Of a stretch of DNA of 62,138 nt, positions 49,024 to 56,989 are shown piece after piece. How positions within the stretch are numbered: position 1 is the stretch's first letter; each line of letters starts with the position of its first letter. The stretch lies in contig JAOAKI010000003.1 of the NCBI GenBank assembly GCA_026413765.1, forward strand, positions 1-62,138. Reading direction: 5' to 3'. The stretch is from Microcaldota archaeon. Its GTDB lineage: Archaea > Micrarchaeota > Micrarchaeia > Anstonellales > Anstonellaceae. The notes under the pieces were generated by a model. The model was not told where the DNA came from and did no database searches. It worked only from the letters and a program-made list of their open reading frames with translations. A program made the translations under genes and the position numbers.

Positions 49024-50292
49024 ATGGGTAAAACATACATTGACACAGTAAAATATCTGGTTTATGCTAATGTCGAGATAGATGGCATGGTAGAAAAGCC
49101 GGACGTGGTTGGCGCTATCTTTGGCCAAACAGAAGGATTGCTTGGTGACGAGCTTGACTTGAGAGACTTGCAAAAAAATGGCCGAATAGGAAGGATTGAA
49201 GTGGAGCTGCAGCCGCGAGGAGGGAAAAGCATTGGAAAGATTAAGCTTCCATCTTCTTTGGACATGGTTGAGACATGCATTTTAGCAGCCGCACTTGAGA
49301 CTGTCGACCGTGTCGGCCCATGCGAAGCAAAAATAAACATCGAAAAGGTTGAAGACACAAGAAATGCAAAAAGAAAGATTCTAGTAGAGAGAGCCAAAAC
49401 CCTCTTGAAAAACTTGCTTACCAACGAAATACCAGAAAGCAAAGAGATTTCAGAGATGGTCAGAGAAGAAGTCAAGATTGCAGAGATTTCAGAATATGGG
49501 CCTGAAAGGCTCCCATGTGGTCCTGGTATTGAGAAAGTTGATTCCATCATAATAGTAGAGGGGAGGGCAGATGTGATCAATTTGCTCAAAAATGACATCA
49601 CAAATGTGATTGCAATCGGTGGGGCAAATGTCACAAACACAATAATCAAGCTTGCAAGGGAAAAGGAAGTCACTGTCTTTCTTGACGGGGATAGGGGCGG
49701 CGACATTATTTTAAATGAGCTTGCAAGGGTGGCTGACATTGACTTTGTCGCAAGGGCGCCTCCGGGAAAAGAGGTTGAAGAACTGACAAGAAAGGAGTTA
49801 ATCAAATGCTTGAGGGCGAAGGTCCCGTTTGAGCAGGGGGCGATAAGGGAAAATGACGTCAAAAAGGAAGAAAGACGCAAGCGCTTTGAAAAGGAAGAAA
49901 AAAGAAGGGAGAGGGAAATCGAAATTCCTGAAGCCCCAGAAATACCTTCTGATTTTGCGGCAGAACCCGAAATCGCATCGCAAGAGGCTGTGCATGAGGA
50001 GCAGCCAAGGGAAGTCCCTCCTGAGCTTCTCCGCTCGCTTGATGAGCTTGAAAATACGTTGAGGGCAAGATTTTACAACTCCGAGCTTGCTTTGATAAAA
50101 GAGATTCCGGTAAGAGATATGATAAAATCCTTGGAAGAAGAGCAGGACATTTATGCGATAGTATTTGACGGCATTGTGACACAAAGGCTTGCAGACATGG
50201 CAGAAAACAAAAAAGTAAGCATTCTTGCAGCAATCAAGCTTGGCAATGTTTTCAGAAGGCCCGGCGGTGTCCTTATCTACACAAAAACATAA
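49024..50292 (+). CDS. dnaG: Archaeal DnaG-like primase (exosome-associated)
   Basis: Protein of 422 aa. The archaeal N-terminal start TYIDTVKYLVYANVEIDGMV is followed by a central Toprim domain (SIIIVEGRADVINLL with catalytic Glu, then FLDGDRGGDII with DxD). The usual bacterial zinc and helicase-binding domains are absent, as in archaeal DnaG, which often joins the exosome. A charged EERRKRFEKEEKRRERE-type linker separates the C-terminal domain. The ATG at 49024 follows AAAAAGGTGAAAAT. Confidence 0.9.
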   Translation: MGKTYIDTVKYLVYANVEIDGMVEKPDVVGAIFGQTEGLLGDELDLRDLQKNGRIGRIEVELQPRGGKSIGKIKLPSSLDMVETCILAAALETVDRVGPCEAKINIEKVEDTRNAKRKILVERAKTLLKNLLTNEIPESKEISEMVREEVKIAEISEYGPERLPCGPGIEKVDSIIIVEGRADVINLLKNDITNVIAIGGANVTNTIIKLAREKEVTVFLDGDRGGDIILNELARVADIDFVARAPPGKEVEELTRKELIKCLRAKVPFEQGAIRENDVKKEERRKRFEKEEKRREREIEIPEAPEIPSDFAAEPEIASQEAVHEEQPREVPPELLRSLDELENTLRARFYNSELALIKEIPVRDMIKSLEEEQDIYAIVFDGIVTQRLADMAENKKVSILAAIKLGNVFRRPGGVLIYTKT

Positions 50293-50317
50293 AATTTGTT
50301 AGCCACAAAAAGATAGC

Positions 50318-50854
50318 ATGCAAGCATTCAAGCCCCAAAAAGGAAAACATGAAGGGCCAGGCCACAGCCTCCGAAAGCTTCAGCAGCTTCTAAATGAGGA
50401 CAAAACAATATTCAAAAAGAAAAGAAGAAAGATAGAGATTGTCGGCGCTCCACCCATTAAGATAACACTTAAGCCGCCATTTCCACCTCCAACAAAAATA
50501 AGGTGGGGAAAAACACTGTTTGTCAGGACTTGCAGTTGGGGTAATGCGTCTTCCGAAGCGCTTGTAAGGAAGAATATTCATAAATTGATGGAAGAGACGA
50601 TTAGAGTAGCTAAAGCCGCAATAAAAGAAAAAAACCAAAGCAGCTTGCTTGACTTGTGCCTTGACCCAATTTATGGAATAAACCGTGTTGGATTTGTTGG
50701 GCTGAAAGGCAATCAGCTGAAAGCAGATGGGAAAGCAGTCTATTACATGATAAAGCAGTTCTTCAAAGACGAGGAATTCATAAAGAAAGTGATTAAGTAT
50801 GCATGGAATGAATATTTCCAAGAGCAGCGCAAAGAAACAAAAAAGACTCGATGA
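50318..50854 (+). CDS. Basic protein of unknown function downstream of dnaG
   Basis: Protein of 178 aa. Strongly basic N-terminal half with a Pro-rich patch (APPIKITLKPPFPPPTKIRW), then a helical C-terminal half (LVRKNIHKLMEETIRVAKAA). The ATG is 26 bp after the dnaG stop, so co-transcription is likely. No family recognised; a nucleic-acid-binding role fits the charge. Confidence 0.45.
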   Translation: MQAFKPQKGKHEGPGHSLRKLQQLLNEDKTIFKKKRRKIEIVGAPPIKITLKPPFPPPTKIRWGKTLFVRTCSWGNASSEALVRKNIHKLMEETIRVAKAAIKEKNQSSLLDLCLDPIYGINRVGFVGLKGNQLKADGKAVYYMIKQFFKDEEFIKKVIKYAWNEYFQEQRKETKKTR

Positions 50855-50962
50855 AAAAATTTGAGTCGTCTTAAGCCATTTTTGCAATCAAAAAAGACCA
50901 CAGAAATTTTCGTGCCAGGAAGCTGTGGTTTTTGCTTTCTGAGATTGGCTTTTAAGTGAAGT

Positions 50963-51353
50963 TTAGTCTAGTTTAGCTTCAAAAAAATCTTAGGTTTTTC
51001 ATTCAGAAGTGAAGCTTTCAGGAAGAAATTTGATGGAAGTTTAGTGCTAAAAAAATCTTGTGTCTTGCGTTCGGGGGTGAGCCCTCAGGGGGAAGTTGGT
51101 GATAAGCTAGTGCTAAAAAATCTTGGGTTTTGCGTTCGGGGGTGAGCCCTTAGGGGGAAGTTGGTGATAAGCTAGTGCCCCCTAGGGAGTGAGCCCTCAG
51201 GGGGAAGTTGGTGATAAGCTAGTGCTAAAAAATTTGGGTTTTGCGTTCGGGGGTGAGCCCTTAGGGGGAAGCTGGTGCCAAAGCTAGTGCTAAAAAAATC
51301 TTGTGTCTTGCGTTCGGGGGTGAGCCCTCAGGGGGAAGTTGGTGATAAGCTAG
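50963..51353 (-). repeat. Repeat array downstream of tRNA-Val(GAC): five copies plus one degenerate
   Basis: Read on the minus strand from the tRNA, units begin at 51353, 51287, 51222, 51175 and 51110, each about 65-67 bp except the third (51222-51176), which is 47 bp. A decayed copy follows at about 51043-50963. All share the CCCCCTGAGGGCTCACCCCC-type core (some with CCCTAAGGG). Unlike the Gly type they lack the GGGGGTG end and carry an A/T-rich tail instead. The gene-free stretch 50855-51367 is fully explained by this array. The array starts directly after the tRNA with CCCTAGGGGGCAC. Confidence 0.9.
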
Positions 51354-51367
51354 TGCCCCCTAGGGAA

Positions 51368-51459
51368 TGGGCCCGCGCGGAATCGAACCGCGAATCTTCT
51401 GCACGTCAAGCAGACGTCTTAACCATTGACGAGCCAATGGGCTTTTCGACTACGGGCCC
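51368..51459 (-). tRNA. tRNA-Val(GAC) with 19-nt D-loop intron
   Basis: GGGCCCG pairs with CGGGCCC before discriminator A. The anticodon arm is TCTGC-TTGACGT-GCAGA, giving GAC. The D-loop is split by 51444-51426 (minus order), an AAGCCCATTGGCTCGTCAA intron between positions 15 and 16. The inner hairpin AGCC/GGCT is flanked by bulges AA^A and AA^T. Removal gives GTC-GAATGGTTAA-GAC with the conserved A14 and purine 15. The T-arm CGCGG-TTCGATT-CCGCG is intact. The repeat array begins 3 bp after the discriminator. Confidence 0.9.
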
Positions 51460-51517
51460 TCTACTAGCTTCTTTTGAAATACCAATATTTAAATGAGTTT
51501 AGAGCGCCAGCTTTCTT

Positions 51518-52324
51518 ATGCGCAAAGCAGCAGCATTTTGCCCTGCCTATATTACTGGAATTTTTACTATAGGTAAAGGAGACGCGGCTGGTGCAGGCGT
51601 TTCGCTTGAAGAGGGAATGACCACTCATGTCCATGAAGCAAGCAAAACGGCCGTAAAAATCAACGGCCGAGCCAATAGTGCGCCTGTATCGCGGCAAGTG
51701 ATAAAAGAATACCAAAAGCTTTACCGCTTTTTTGCGAAAGTAGAGCATCAGAGCAGGCTGCCGATAGGGTATGGGCTTGGGATGAGCGCGGCTGGCGCGC
51801 TTTCTTTGTCGCTTGCACTAAACGAGCTTCTTGGCGCTGGCCTTTCTTATGCCCAGTGCGTAAAAATTGCTCACGATGCAGAAGTGAAATGCGGAACTGG
51901 GCTTTCTGGCGTGGATGCAGCGGCAATAGGCGGCTTTCTGCTTAGAAGGAACCTTAAAGAAAAGCCTATCGAAATTCCGATCGAAAGAAAGCGGTTGCAT
52001 ATAGCATTCTTTGCACCGATAAAAACTGCGCAAATTGTATGGGACGAGCAGATGAAAAGGAAAGTGAACCAAGCAGGGCAAGCTGCGCTTAACGGCCTTG
52101 CAGCAAACCCAAGCTGGGAAGCTTTTATCCGCTATTGCCGCCAATTTGCTTTGGAGTCCGGCCTTGCCGGCTGGTGCGAAAGCATTCTTGAAAAAAACGA
52201 ATCCTCGTCGATGGCAATGCTTGGAAGGACAATTTTTTCGGAAAGGGCGCTTTGGCTTCCTTCAAAGCCTAAATATTATATGAAAGTTGCGGCATGCAAA
52301 AAAAATGCGCATGTCTTGAGGTGA
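51518..52324 (+). CDS. Pantoate kinase (archaeal CoA pathway)
   Basis: Protein of 268 aa of the GHMP superfamily. It opens FCPAYITGIFTIGKGDAAGAGVSL, like archaeal pantoate kinases. The GHMP ATP loop is PIGYGLGMSAAGALSLSLAL around 85-104, and GTGLSGVDAAAIGGF forms the third motif. It phosphorylates pantoate; the partner phosphopantothenate synthetase is not in the window. It overlaps nothing, and the GT2 gene starts 5 bp later. Confidence 0.8.
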   Translation: MRKAAAFCPAYITGIFTIGKGDAAGAGVSLEEGMTTHVHEASKTAVKINGRANSAPVSRQVIKEYQKLYRFFAKVEHQSRLPIGYGLGMSAAGALSLSLALNELLGAGLSYAQCVKIAHDAEVKCGTGLSGVDAAAIGGFLLRRNLKEKPIEIPIERKRLHIAFFAPIKTAQIVWDEQMKRKVNQAGQAALNGLAANPSWEAFIRYCRQFALESGLAGWCESILEKNESSSMAMLGRTIFSERALWLPSKPKYYMKVAACKKNAHVLR

Positions 52325-52328
52325 AAAG

Positions 52329-53036
52329 ATGAAAAAGCCGTTCGTCTCGATTATTATCCCAACCTACAATGAAGAAAAATATCTCGGCGCAGCTCTTGCA
52401 TCAATCAGGCAGCAGAAGTTCTCAAAACCTTATGAGATAATCATAGGCGATGGATTTAGCAAAGACAGGACAACAAAAATAGCAAAAGCCTACAAAGCAA
52501 GAGTCTTCCAGAAGAACTGCAAGACTGCTGCTGCTGCAAGGCACACCGGAGCACTTGCTGCGCGGGGAGAGATTCTTGCATTTACCGGGGCGGATGTTGA
52601 AGTTGACCCAGAATGGCTGGAAAATTTGACGCGCCCGATTGTTGAAGGGAAAGCAGACTGGGTATTGGGAAAGATCTATCCACTGGGAGGTGGATTGCTT
52701 GACCGCTTTGCGATGGAGCTGCTTGAGCCGCTTGCAAAATTGATGAATTTTATTGGCTTTCCTTATGTATATGCGGAAAACCTTGCGTGCAAAAAAAGCG
52801 TTTATATGAAAGTTGGAGGCTTTAACCCCAAGATTGTCACAGGAGAAGATACTGACCTTGCAATAAGGTTGAGAAAGGTTGGCAAGTTTGCGTTTGCAAG
52901 CGACGCTAAAGTCCGTGTTTCTCTTCGTAGGTTGCGCAAATGGGGCTATCTAAAATATTTGGTGTTTCACGTTTCCAATTTCTTGCGCTCGCATTTCTTT
53001 TCCTCCCCTGCTCCATACTATGAGCCGGTCAGGTAG
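52329..53036 (+). CDS. Glycosyltransferase family 2
   Basis: Protein of 235 aa. SIIIPTYNEEKYLGAALASI opens the GT-A fold; IIGDGFSKDRTTKIAK and FTGADVEVDPEWL provide the metal-binding Asp motif, and GGFNPKIVTGEDTDLAIRLRK contains the catalytic-base ED region. No transmembrane segment is obvious apart from a weak C-terminal one. The acceptor is unknown. Its 3' end overlaps alaS by 8 bp tail to tail. Confidence 0.85.
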   Translation: MKKPFVSIIIPTYNEEKYLGAALASIRQQKFSKPYEIIIGDGFSKDRTTKIAKAYKARVFQKNCKTAAAARHTGALAARGEILAFTGADVEVDPEWLENLTRPIVEGKADWVLGKIYPLGGGLLDRFAMELLEPLAKLMNFIGFPYVYAENLACKKSVYMKVGGFNPKIVTGEDTDLAIRLRKVGKFAFASDAKVRVSLRRLRKWGYLKYLVFHVSNFLRSHFFSSPAPYYEPVR

Positions 53037-55668
53037 AAAAGATTTTGCCTCGGGCAAAAGTCTTGTTTCCGCCGCCTTTCGCATTGAAAGACTTGAGTAT
53101 CTCAAGCGCATTGTCATTACTTTCAGCTGGGGCAGCCACAACTATCAACCCCTCCTGATTTGAGATTGCGGCAGTATATCCTGATTCGGAAAATTTTGCC
53201 GCCATTTCTTCCATTAGTTTTTGCGAGAACTGCGTGCCCAAAAGCTGGATGCGGCTGGCTTGGCTTTCTTTCGCTTTTCTAATCTCGTTTTCCACAACCA
53301 CTGTGGCAAACAAAGACTGAAGCTTTTCGAGTTCCTTGCTTTTCTCTTTCCACTCAGAAAAGAATCGCATTGCAGTAGATTTAAGCTGCGTTTCGGGCAC
53401 AGAAAGGGCTTCTGCCGCCTCCCGCAAGAGCCTTTCCCTCTCCTGGATGTAGCGGACAGCCTCGAGCCCTGCCTTGATCACAACGCGCTCAACTCCATCC
53501 TGGACACCTTCTCTCCTGACTATTTTGACAAACCCAAACTCAGCAGTGCTTTTGTTGTAATTGTGGGTGCCTCCGCAAGCTTGATGGTCGATGTCTCCTA
53601 TCGAGACGACGCGAAGCTCTTTGCCTGGGACTGCGCCGCCTTGGTAGAGTCTAAAGCCGTATTTCCTTTCTGCTTCATTTCTGCCCAACACTTCGGTCTT
53701 TATTGGCAAGTTCGCAAGCACGTAAAAGTTTGCAAGCTCCTCGATTTTGTCAAGCTCCTCTTGGGTTATTTTGCGATAATGCGTCAGGTCTATATGGGCT
53801 TTGAATTCGTCTTTGTAAGAGCCTGCTTGCCATATGTGGGGCCCAAGAACCTGCCTTGCGCATGCATTAATCAGGTGGATGCATGTGTGGTGTATCGCGA
53901 TTTGCTTCCTTCTTTTTCCATCCACCTTGCCGTGCACTTTCTGCCCTACACGGAATGAGGATGCATCTTCAACTTCGTGCAATATCACGCCTTTCTCTTT
54001 TTGCACATTCACAACTCGCTTGCCATCAAGCCAGCCGACATCGTAAATCTGGCCACCTCCTTCGGGGTAAAACGCAGTTGCGTCCAACACGACATATTTT
54101 TCCGTCACAGCCAACACAGTGGCATCAAACTCCTCGACGCCTTCATAAAACAAGGTCTTTGTTTTTTGCATCCCTTCAACATCGATTGGCGGCTTTGCAG
54201 GCTGGCCAGTTTCATCCGCTTTTCGCAGCAGCGAATAGAAGTTTTCCGGGATTTGGATTTCTATTCCTTTTTCCTTTGCAACCTCTGCAACCAGCTCTGC
54301 AGGAATCCCGTCTGATTCGTAAAGTTTCTTGAGCTCCTCGAGCGTCAGCGCTTTGCCGCGAGAAAGCATTGAAGCGACTTTGCCCCTGCTTTTTTCGCGG
54401 GTTGCATAATATTTTTTCCTTTCTTCTTCCACCACTGCGATTGCAGTTGGCACGCCTTCTTTTAGCTTGGGAAACAGGTCCCGCAAATGGTAAGCATGTG
54501 CTTCAAGAATTGACGCATAATCTAAAGACAAAGAGAACTCGCCGTCAAAGCCAAAGACGCGCCTGAGAATCATCCTTAAGTTGTACCCTCCGCCTGAATT
54601 GGAAGGGAGCATCCCGTCAGTGGATGTGAAAAGGATAGTTTTGAGGTGATCTGCGCATGCATAAGAGGCATATAGGGGCGAAAAACTGTCTATGAGCTGC
54701 TTTGTGTCCATGCCAAGCTTTCTTGCAATCTCTTCTCGCTCTTGAGAAAATTTCCCGGCCGCTTCATCTGCATCAAGAGAGCCAGAAAGCTTTGCGTATT
54801 CCAAAAAAAGCTTTTCGTCTATTTTGATGCCTGCATTATCTTTTATTTTTTGTATGGCTGGGCCGAAAACAACATCATAGCTGACAGGTGAGCCCCAAGT
54901 TATCCAGCAAAGCCTTTCAAGCCCAGCGCCCATGTCGATGACTTTGGTGGAAAGCTCGCGGAAGCCGCCGCCAGGCAACTCCTCAAATTGCATGAAGACG
55001 CAATTGCCAAGCTCTAAGCCGTCAGCAAAATATTCTATGCAGGGGCCGAAATTGCCTCCTCCTGCCCAAACATCCTCGTTGAAGACAAGGTGCTTTTCAT
55101 CGATTCCAAGGAAAGAAAGATATCCAAGGTCGTGTGTTATTGCCTCATCTTTCCAATAAAATTGCCCTGTTTTTTGCGTGTTGAAAGCATGCTGCCCAAC
55201 CATCACAAAGGTAGTATAATGCCTGCCGGTCACGCCCACGTTCGAAATGTCTGGGAAACGGATGCACTCTTGAGGTATAATTAATGGGTTTGCGGGTGGG
55301 TCGACTTCTCCAGAAACGACATAGGGCTGAAAATCAGATATCGAAGCAATTGTAAAATACAAATCATCTCTCCAGCGTGCAACAGTCGGGTAAGCCTCAA
55401 GCGAGGTATGCCCGTTTTGGGTAAAGTATTGCTCGATTTTTTTCCATGTCTCAACATATTCAAGCGGTGCTTTTGCCATTTTTTTGCCTATGAACTTATA
55501 TCCCATGCAGCTTGCATCCGAGCAAGTTTCTCTCTCTTCAACTGCCCAGAAATGGCGGTTGCATTTTTTGCATTTCTGCCTAAAAAAGCCCCTGTCTATT
55601 AATGCGTCTACTTTGTAGTGCTTTTCCCATTCGGCTGCGAAATGTGCGCGCAATTTCTGTTTATCCAT
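53029..55668 (-). CDS. alaS: Alanyl-tRNA synthetase
   Basis: Protein of 879 aa, archaeal type. The class II core has FTQNGHTSLEAYPTVARWRD (motif 1 and 2 area) and FGPCIEYF with GAGLERLCW. The editing domain carries HHTCIHL and CGGTHN, the four zinc ligands. An N-terminal extension with CKKCNRHFWAVEERETC holds a zinc site typical of archaeal AlaRS. TTATATTCAT at about 55692 (read with the gene) is a likely TATA. Confidence 0.95.
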   Translation of the reverse strand: MDKQKLRAHFAAEWEKHYKVDALIDRGFFRQKCKKCNRHFWAVEERETCSDASCMGYKFIGKKMAKAPLEYVETWKKIEQYFTQNGHTSLEAYPTVARWRDDLYFTIASISDFQPYVVSGEVDPPANPLIIPQECIRFPDISNVGVTGRHYTTFVMVGQHAFNTQKTGQFYWKDEAITHDLGYLSFLGIDEKHLVFNEDVWAGGGNFGPCIEYFADGLELGNCVFMQFEELPGGGFRELSTKVIDMGAGLERLCWITWGSPVSYDVVFGPAIQKIKDNAGIKIDEKLFLEYAKLSGSLDADEAAGKFSQEREEIARKLGMDTKQLIDSFSPLYASYACADHLKTILFTSTDGMLPSNSGGGYNLRMILRRVFGFDGEFSLSLDYASILEAHAYHLRDLFPKLKEGVPTAIAVVEEERKKYYATREKSRGKVASMLSRGKALTLEELKKLYESDGIPAELVAEVAKEKGIEIQIPENFYSLLRKADETGQPAKPPIDVEGMQKTKTLFYEGVEEFDATVLAVTEKYVVLDATAFYPEGGGQIYDVGWLDGKRVVNVQKEKGVILHEVEDASSFRVGQKVHGKVDGKRRKQIAIHHTCIHLINACARQVLGPHIWQAGSYKDEFKAHIDLTHYRKITQEELDKIEELANFYVLANLPIKTEVLGRNEAERKYGFRLYQGGAVPGKELRVVSIGDIDHQACGGTHNYNKSTAEFGFVKIVRREGVQDGVERVVIKAGLEAVRYIQERERLLREAAEALSVPETQLKSTAMRFFSEWKEKSKELEKLQSLFATVVVENEIRKAKESQASRIQLLGTQFSQKLMEEMAAKFSESGYTAAISNQEGLIVVAAPAESNDNALEILKSFNAKGGGNKTFARGKIFST

Positions 55669-55730
55669 ACTCTCTTCTCTACTGAAGAAAATTTATATTC
55701 ATAACACAAAAAAGAAAGCGTTTGGCGCAC

Positions 55731-55741
55731 ATTATTTAATA
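55731..55741 (+). promoter_or_regulatory. TATA box of tRNA-Val(UAC)
   Basis: ATTATTTAATA lies 25-35 bp before the tRNA 5' end at 55766. Confidence 0.5.
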
Positions 55742-55765
55742 CAGCACTGCCCTAAAAATTCCTGT

Positions 55766-55857
55766 GGGCCCGTAGTCGAAAAGCCCATTGGCTCGGCAAT
55801 GGTTAAGACGTCGCTCTTACACAGCGAAGATTCGCGGTTCGATTCCGCGCGGGCCCA
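55766..55857 (+). tRNA. tRNA-Val(UAC) with 19-nt D-loop intron
   Basis: Near twin of tRNA-Val(GAC); the anticodon arm TCGCT-CTTACAC-AGCGA gives UAC. The intron is 55781-55799, at 15/16, identical to its twin except CGGC for CGTC. This change makes the central helix GTCG/CGGC fully paired (with one U-G), whereas the twin has a mismatch. Bulges AA^A and AA^T again bracket the intron. The repeat array starts after ATT at the 3' end with CCCTAGGGGGCAC. Confidence 0.9.
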
Positions 55858-55867
55858 TTCCCTAGGG

Positions 55868-55996
55868 GGCACTAGCTTTGGCACCAGCTTCCCCCTGAGG
55901 GCTCACCCCCGAACGCAAGACACAAGATTTTTTGGCACTAGCTTTGGCACCAGCTTCCCCCTGAGGGCTCACCCAAGAATGAAAAACCTAAGATTT
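55868..55996 (+). repeat. Two repeat copies downstream of tRNA-Val(UAC)
   Basis: Units starting GGCACTAGCTTTGGCACC lie at 55868 and 55934, a period of 66 bp, with a partial third start (GGCACC) at 55997. The first ends with ACAAGATTTTTT, a possible tRNA transcript terminator. The second has CACCCAAGAATG instead of CACCCCCGAACG, so its core is decayed. This is the same subtype and orientation as the array at tRNA-Val(GAC). Confidence 0.9.
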
Positions 55997-56112
55997 GGCA
56001 CCAAATTTCAGCTTTCCTGATGGCATCCTGAAGTAAAACGTTTTGCTAGATTGCCACCGAAATTTGCATGAAAGCCGGATGAATTTTAAATCGAAATGGA
56101 TAGAATAAGCTT

Positions 56113-56231
56113 GCAGGGGTACCAGAGCCCGGTTAAATGGGCGGGACTTAAGTGGCAAAAGCCGGAAGATATCCCGTGGCTTAGGCCTTCGAGGGTTCAA
56201 AAGAAATAAGCTGAAAATCCCTCCCCCTGCA
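56113..56231 (+). tRNA. tRNA-Leu(UAA) with two introns, 18 nt (anticodon loop) and 16 nt (T-loop)
   Basis: GCAGGGG pairs with CCCCTGC before discriminator A. The anticodon arm is CGGGA-CTTAAG, intron 56153-56170, A-TCCCG, giving UAA. A long variable arm (TGGCTTAGGCCTTC) marks a type II tRNA. The T-arm is GAGGGTTCAAA, intron 56202-56217, TCCCTC. TTCA pairs with TGAA with bulges AA^A and AA^T, exactly as in the Gly genes, but the intron is short and free of repeats. It shows the probable ancestral state of the Gly insertion. The 150 bp after the gene are gene-free. Confidence 0.9.
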
Positions 56232-56365
56232 TTACAGCACAAGCTTTTTGGCAGCAATGAGGCTTTTCAAGAAAAGCTATATTGTTTGGCAATTCATACG
56301 TTGCTTGCTTTTGTCAAAAATCCTTCCTTTTTCTCTGACAAAGAGCGAGTTGGAAATGACAAAAA

Positions 56366-56378
56366 GATATTTAAATTG
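56366..56378 (+). promoter_or_regulatory. TATA box before a small membrane protein gene
   Basis: AGATATTTAAATT lies 33-45 bp before the ATG at 56411. Confidence 0.5.
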
Positions 56379-56410
56379 AGACAGTAATTTTGAATAGCGA
56401 CGGTGAGAAA

Positions 56411-56926
56411 ATGGATTCCAAAGTTCTTTCGTTCAATAATTATTTTTCAGTTATATCTCAATCTGTTTTAGTATGCTTGCTTGTGGCGTTGGTGGTTTTA
56501 ATGCTGACAAAAGAGCCGATGTGGTATCCATTTGGGCTTCTTCTTGGATGTGCTGTTGCTCTCTTTCTTTCTAGATTCCGCTCAATCTCTATAGATAAGG
56601 AAACATCAACTATAAAGTATTCTTTATGGTCAGTAACTTCAAAAAGCTCTGTTTCGTTGCCATTTTCAAGCATTTCTGCAATTGTCTTAAAAAAAATCAG
56701 GCTAGCAAAAGGCAGCACACACAATCTGATTTTCAAGCAGCATGACGGCAAAGAACTCAATACAGAAGAATTGGTGACTAAGAAAGAAGACGCAAAAAAA
56801 ATTGCTGATTTGATAGGCGTTCCTTTTACCTATGAAGAACCTGCATCTTTGGTTGAGATTCTAGACAATTTAGAGTTCTCGCCGCAAGACAGCAAGAAAG
56901 ACAATGAAGCAAAGCCTATTGGATGA
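56411..56926 (+). CDS. Two-helix membrane protein with PH-like C-terminal domain
   Basis: Protein of 171 aa. Two hydrophobic helices (SVLVCLLVALVVLML and FGLLLGCAVALFLS) are followed by a beta-rich domain starting RSISIDKETSTIKYSLWSV, which resembles bacterial PH-like domains of small membrane proteins. The C-terminus is acidic. The ATG at 56411 follows CGGTGAGAAA; a TTG at 56390 is rejected. Function unknown. Confidence 0.5.
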   Translation: MDSKVLSFNNYFSVISQSVLVCLLVALVVLMLTKEPMWYPFGLLLGCAVALFLSRFRSISIDKETSTIKYSLWSVTSKSSVSLPFSSISAIVLKKIRLAKGSTHNLIFKQHDGKELNTEELVTKKEDAKKIADLIGVPFTYEEPASLVEILDNLEFSPQDSKKDNEAKPIG

Positions 56927-56989
56927 AGACCGGCTTTTTTGCGTGTCTGCACTTTTCAGAGCTTTTGGGCTAAATGAGGAGTAGGTCTT

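Noticed and set aside
50963-51353. CRISPR array
   Set aside because: Units are joined directly with no unique spacers of constant size, copies differ internally, and no cas genes are present.
51275-51496. Plus-strand open frame overlapping the Val array and tRNA-Val(GAC)
   Set aside because: It lies on repeat and tRNA sequence and has no family features.
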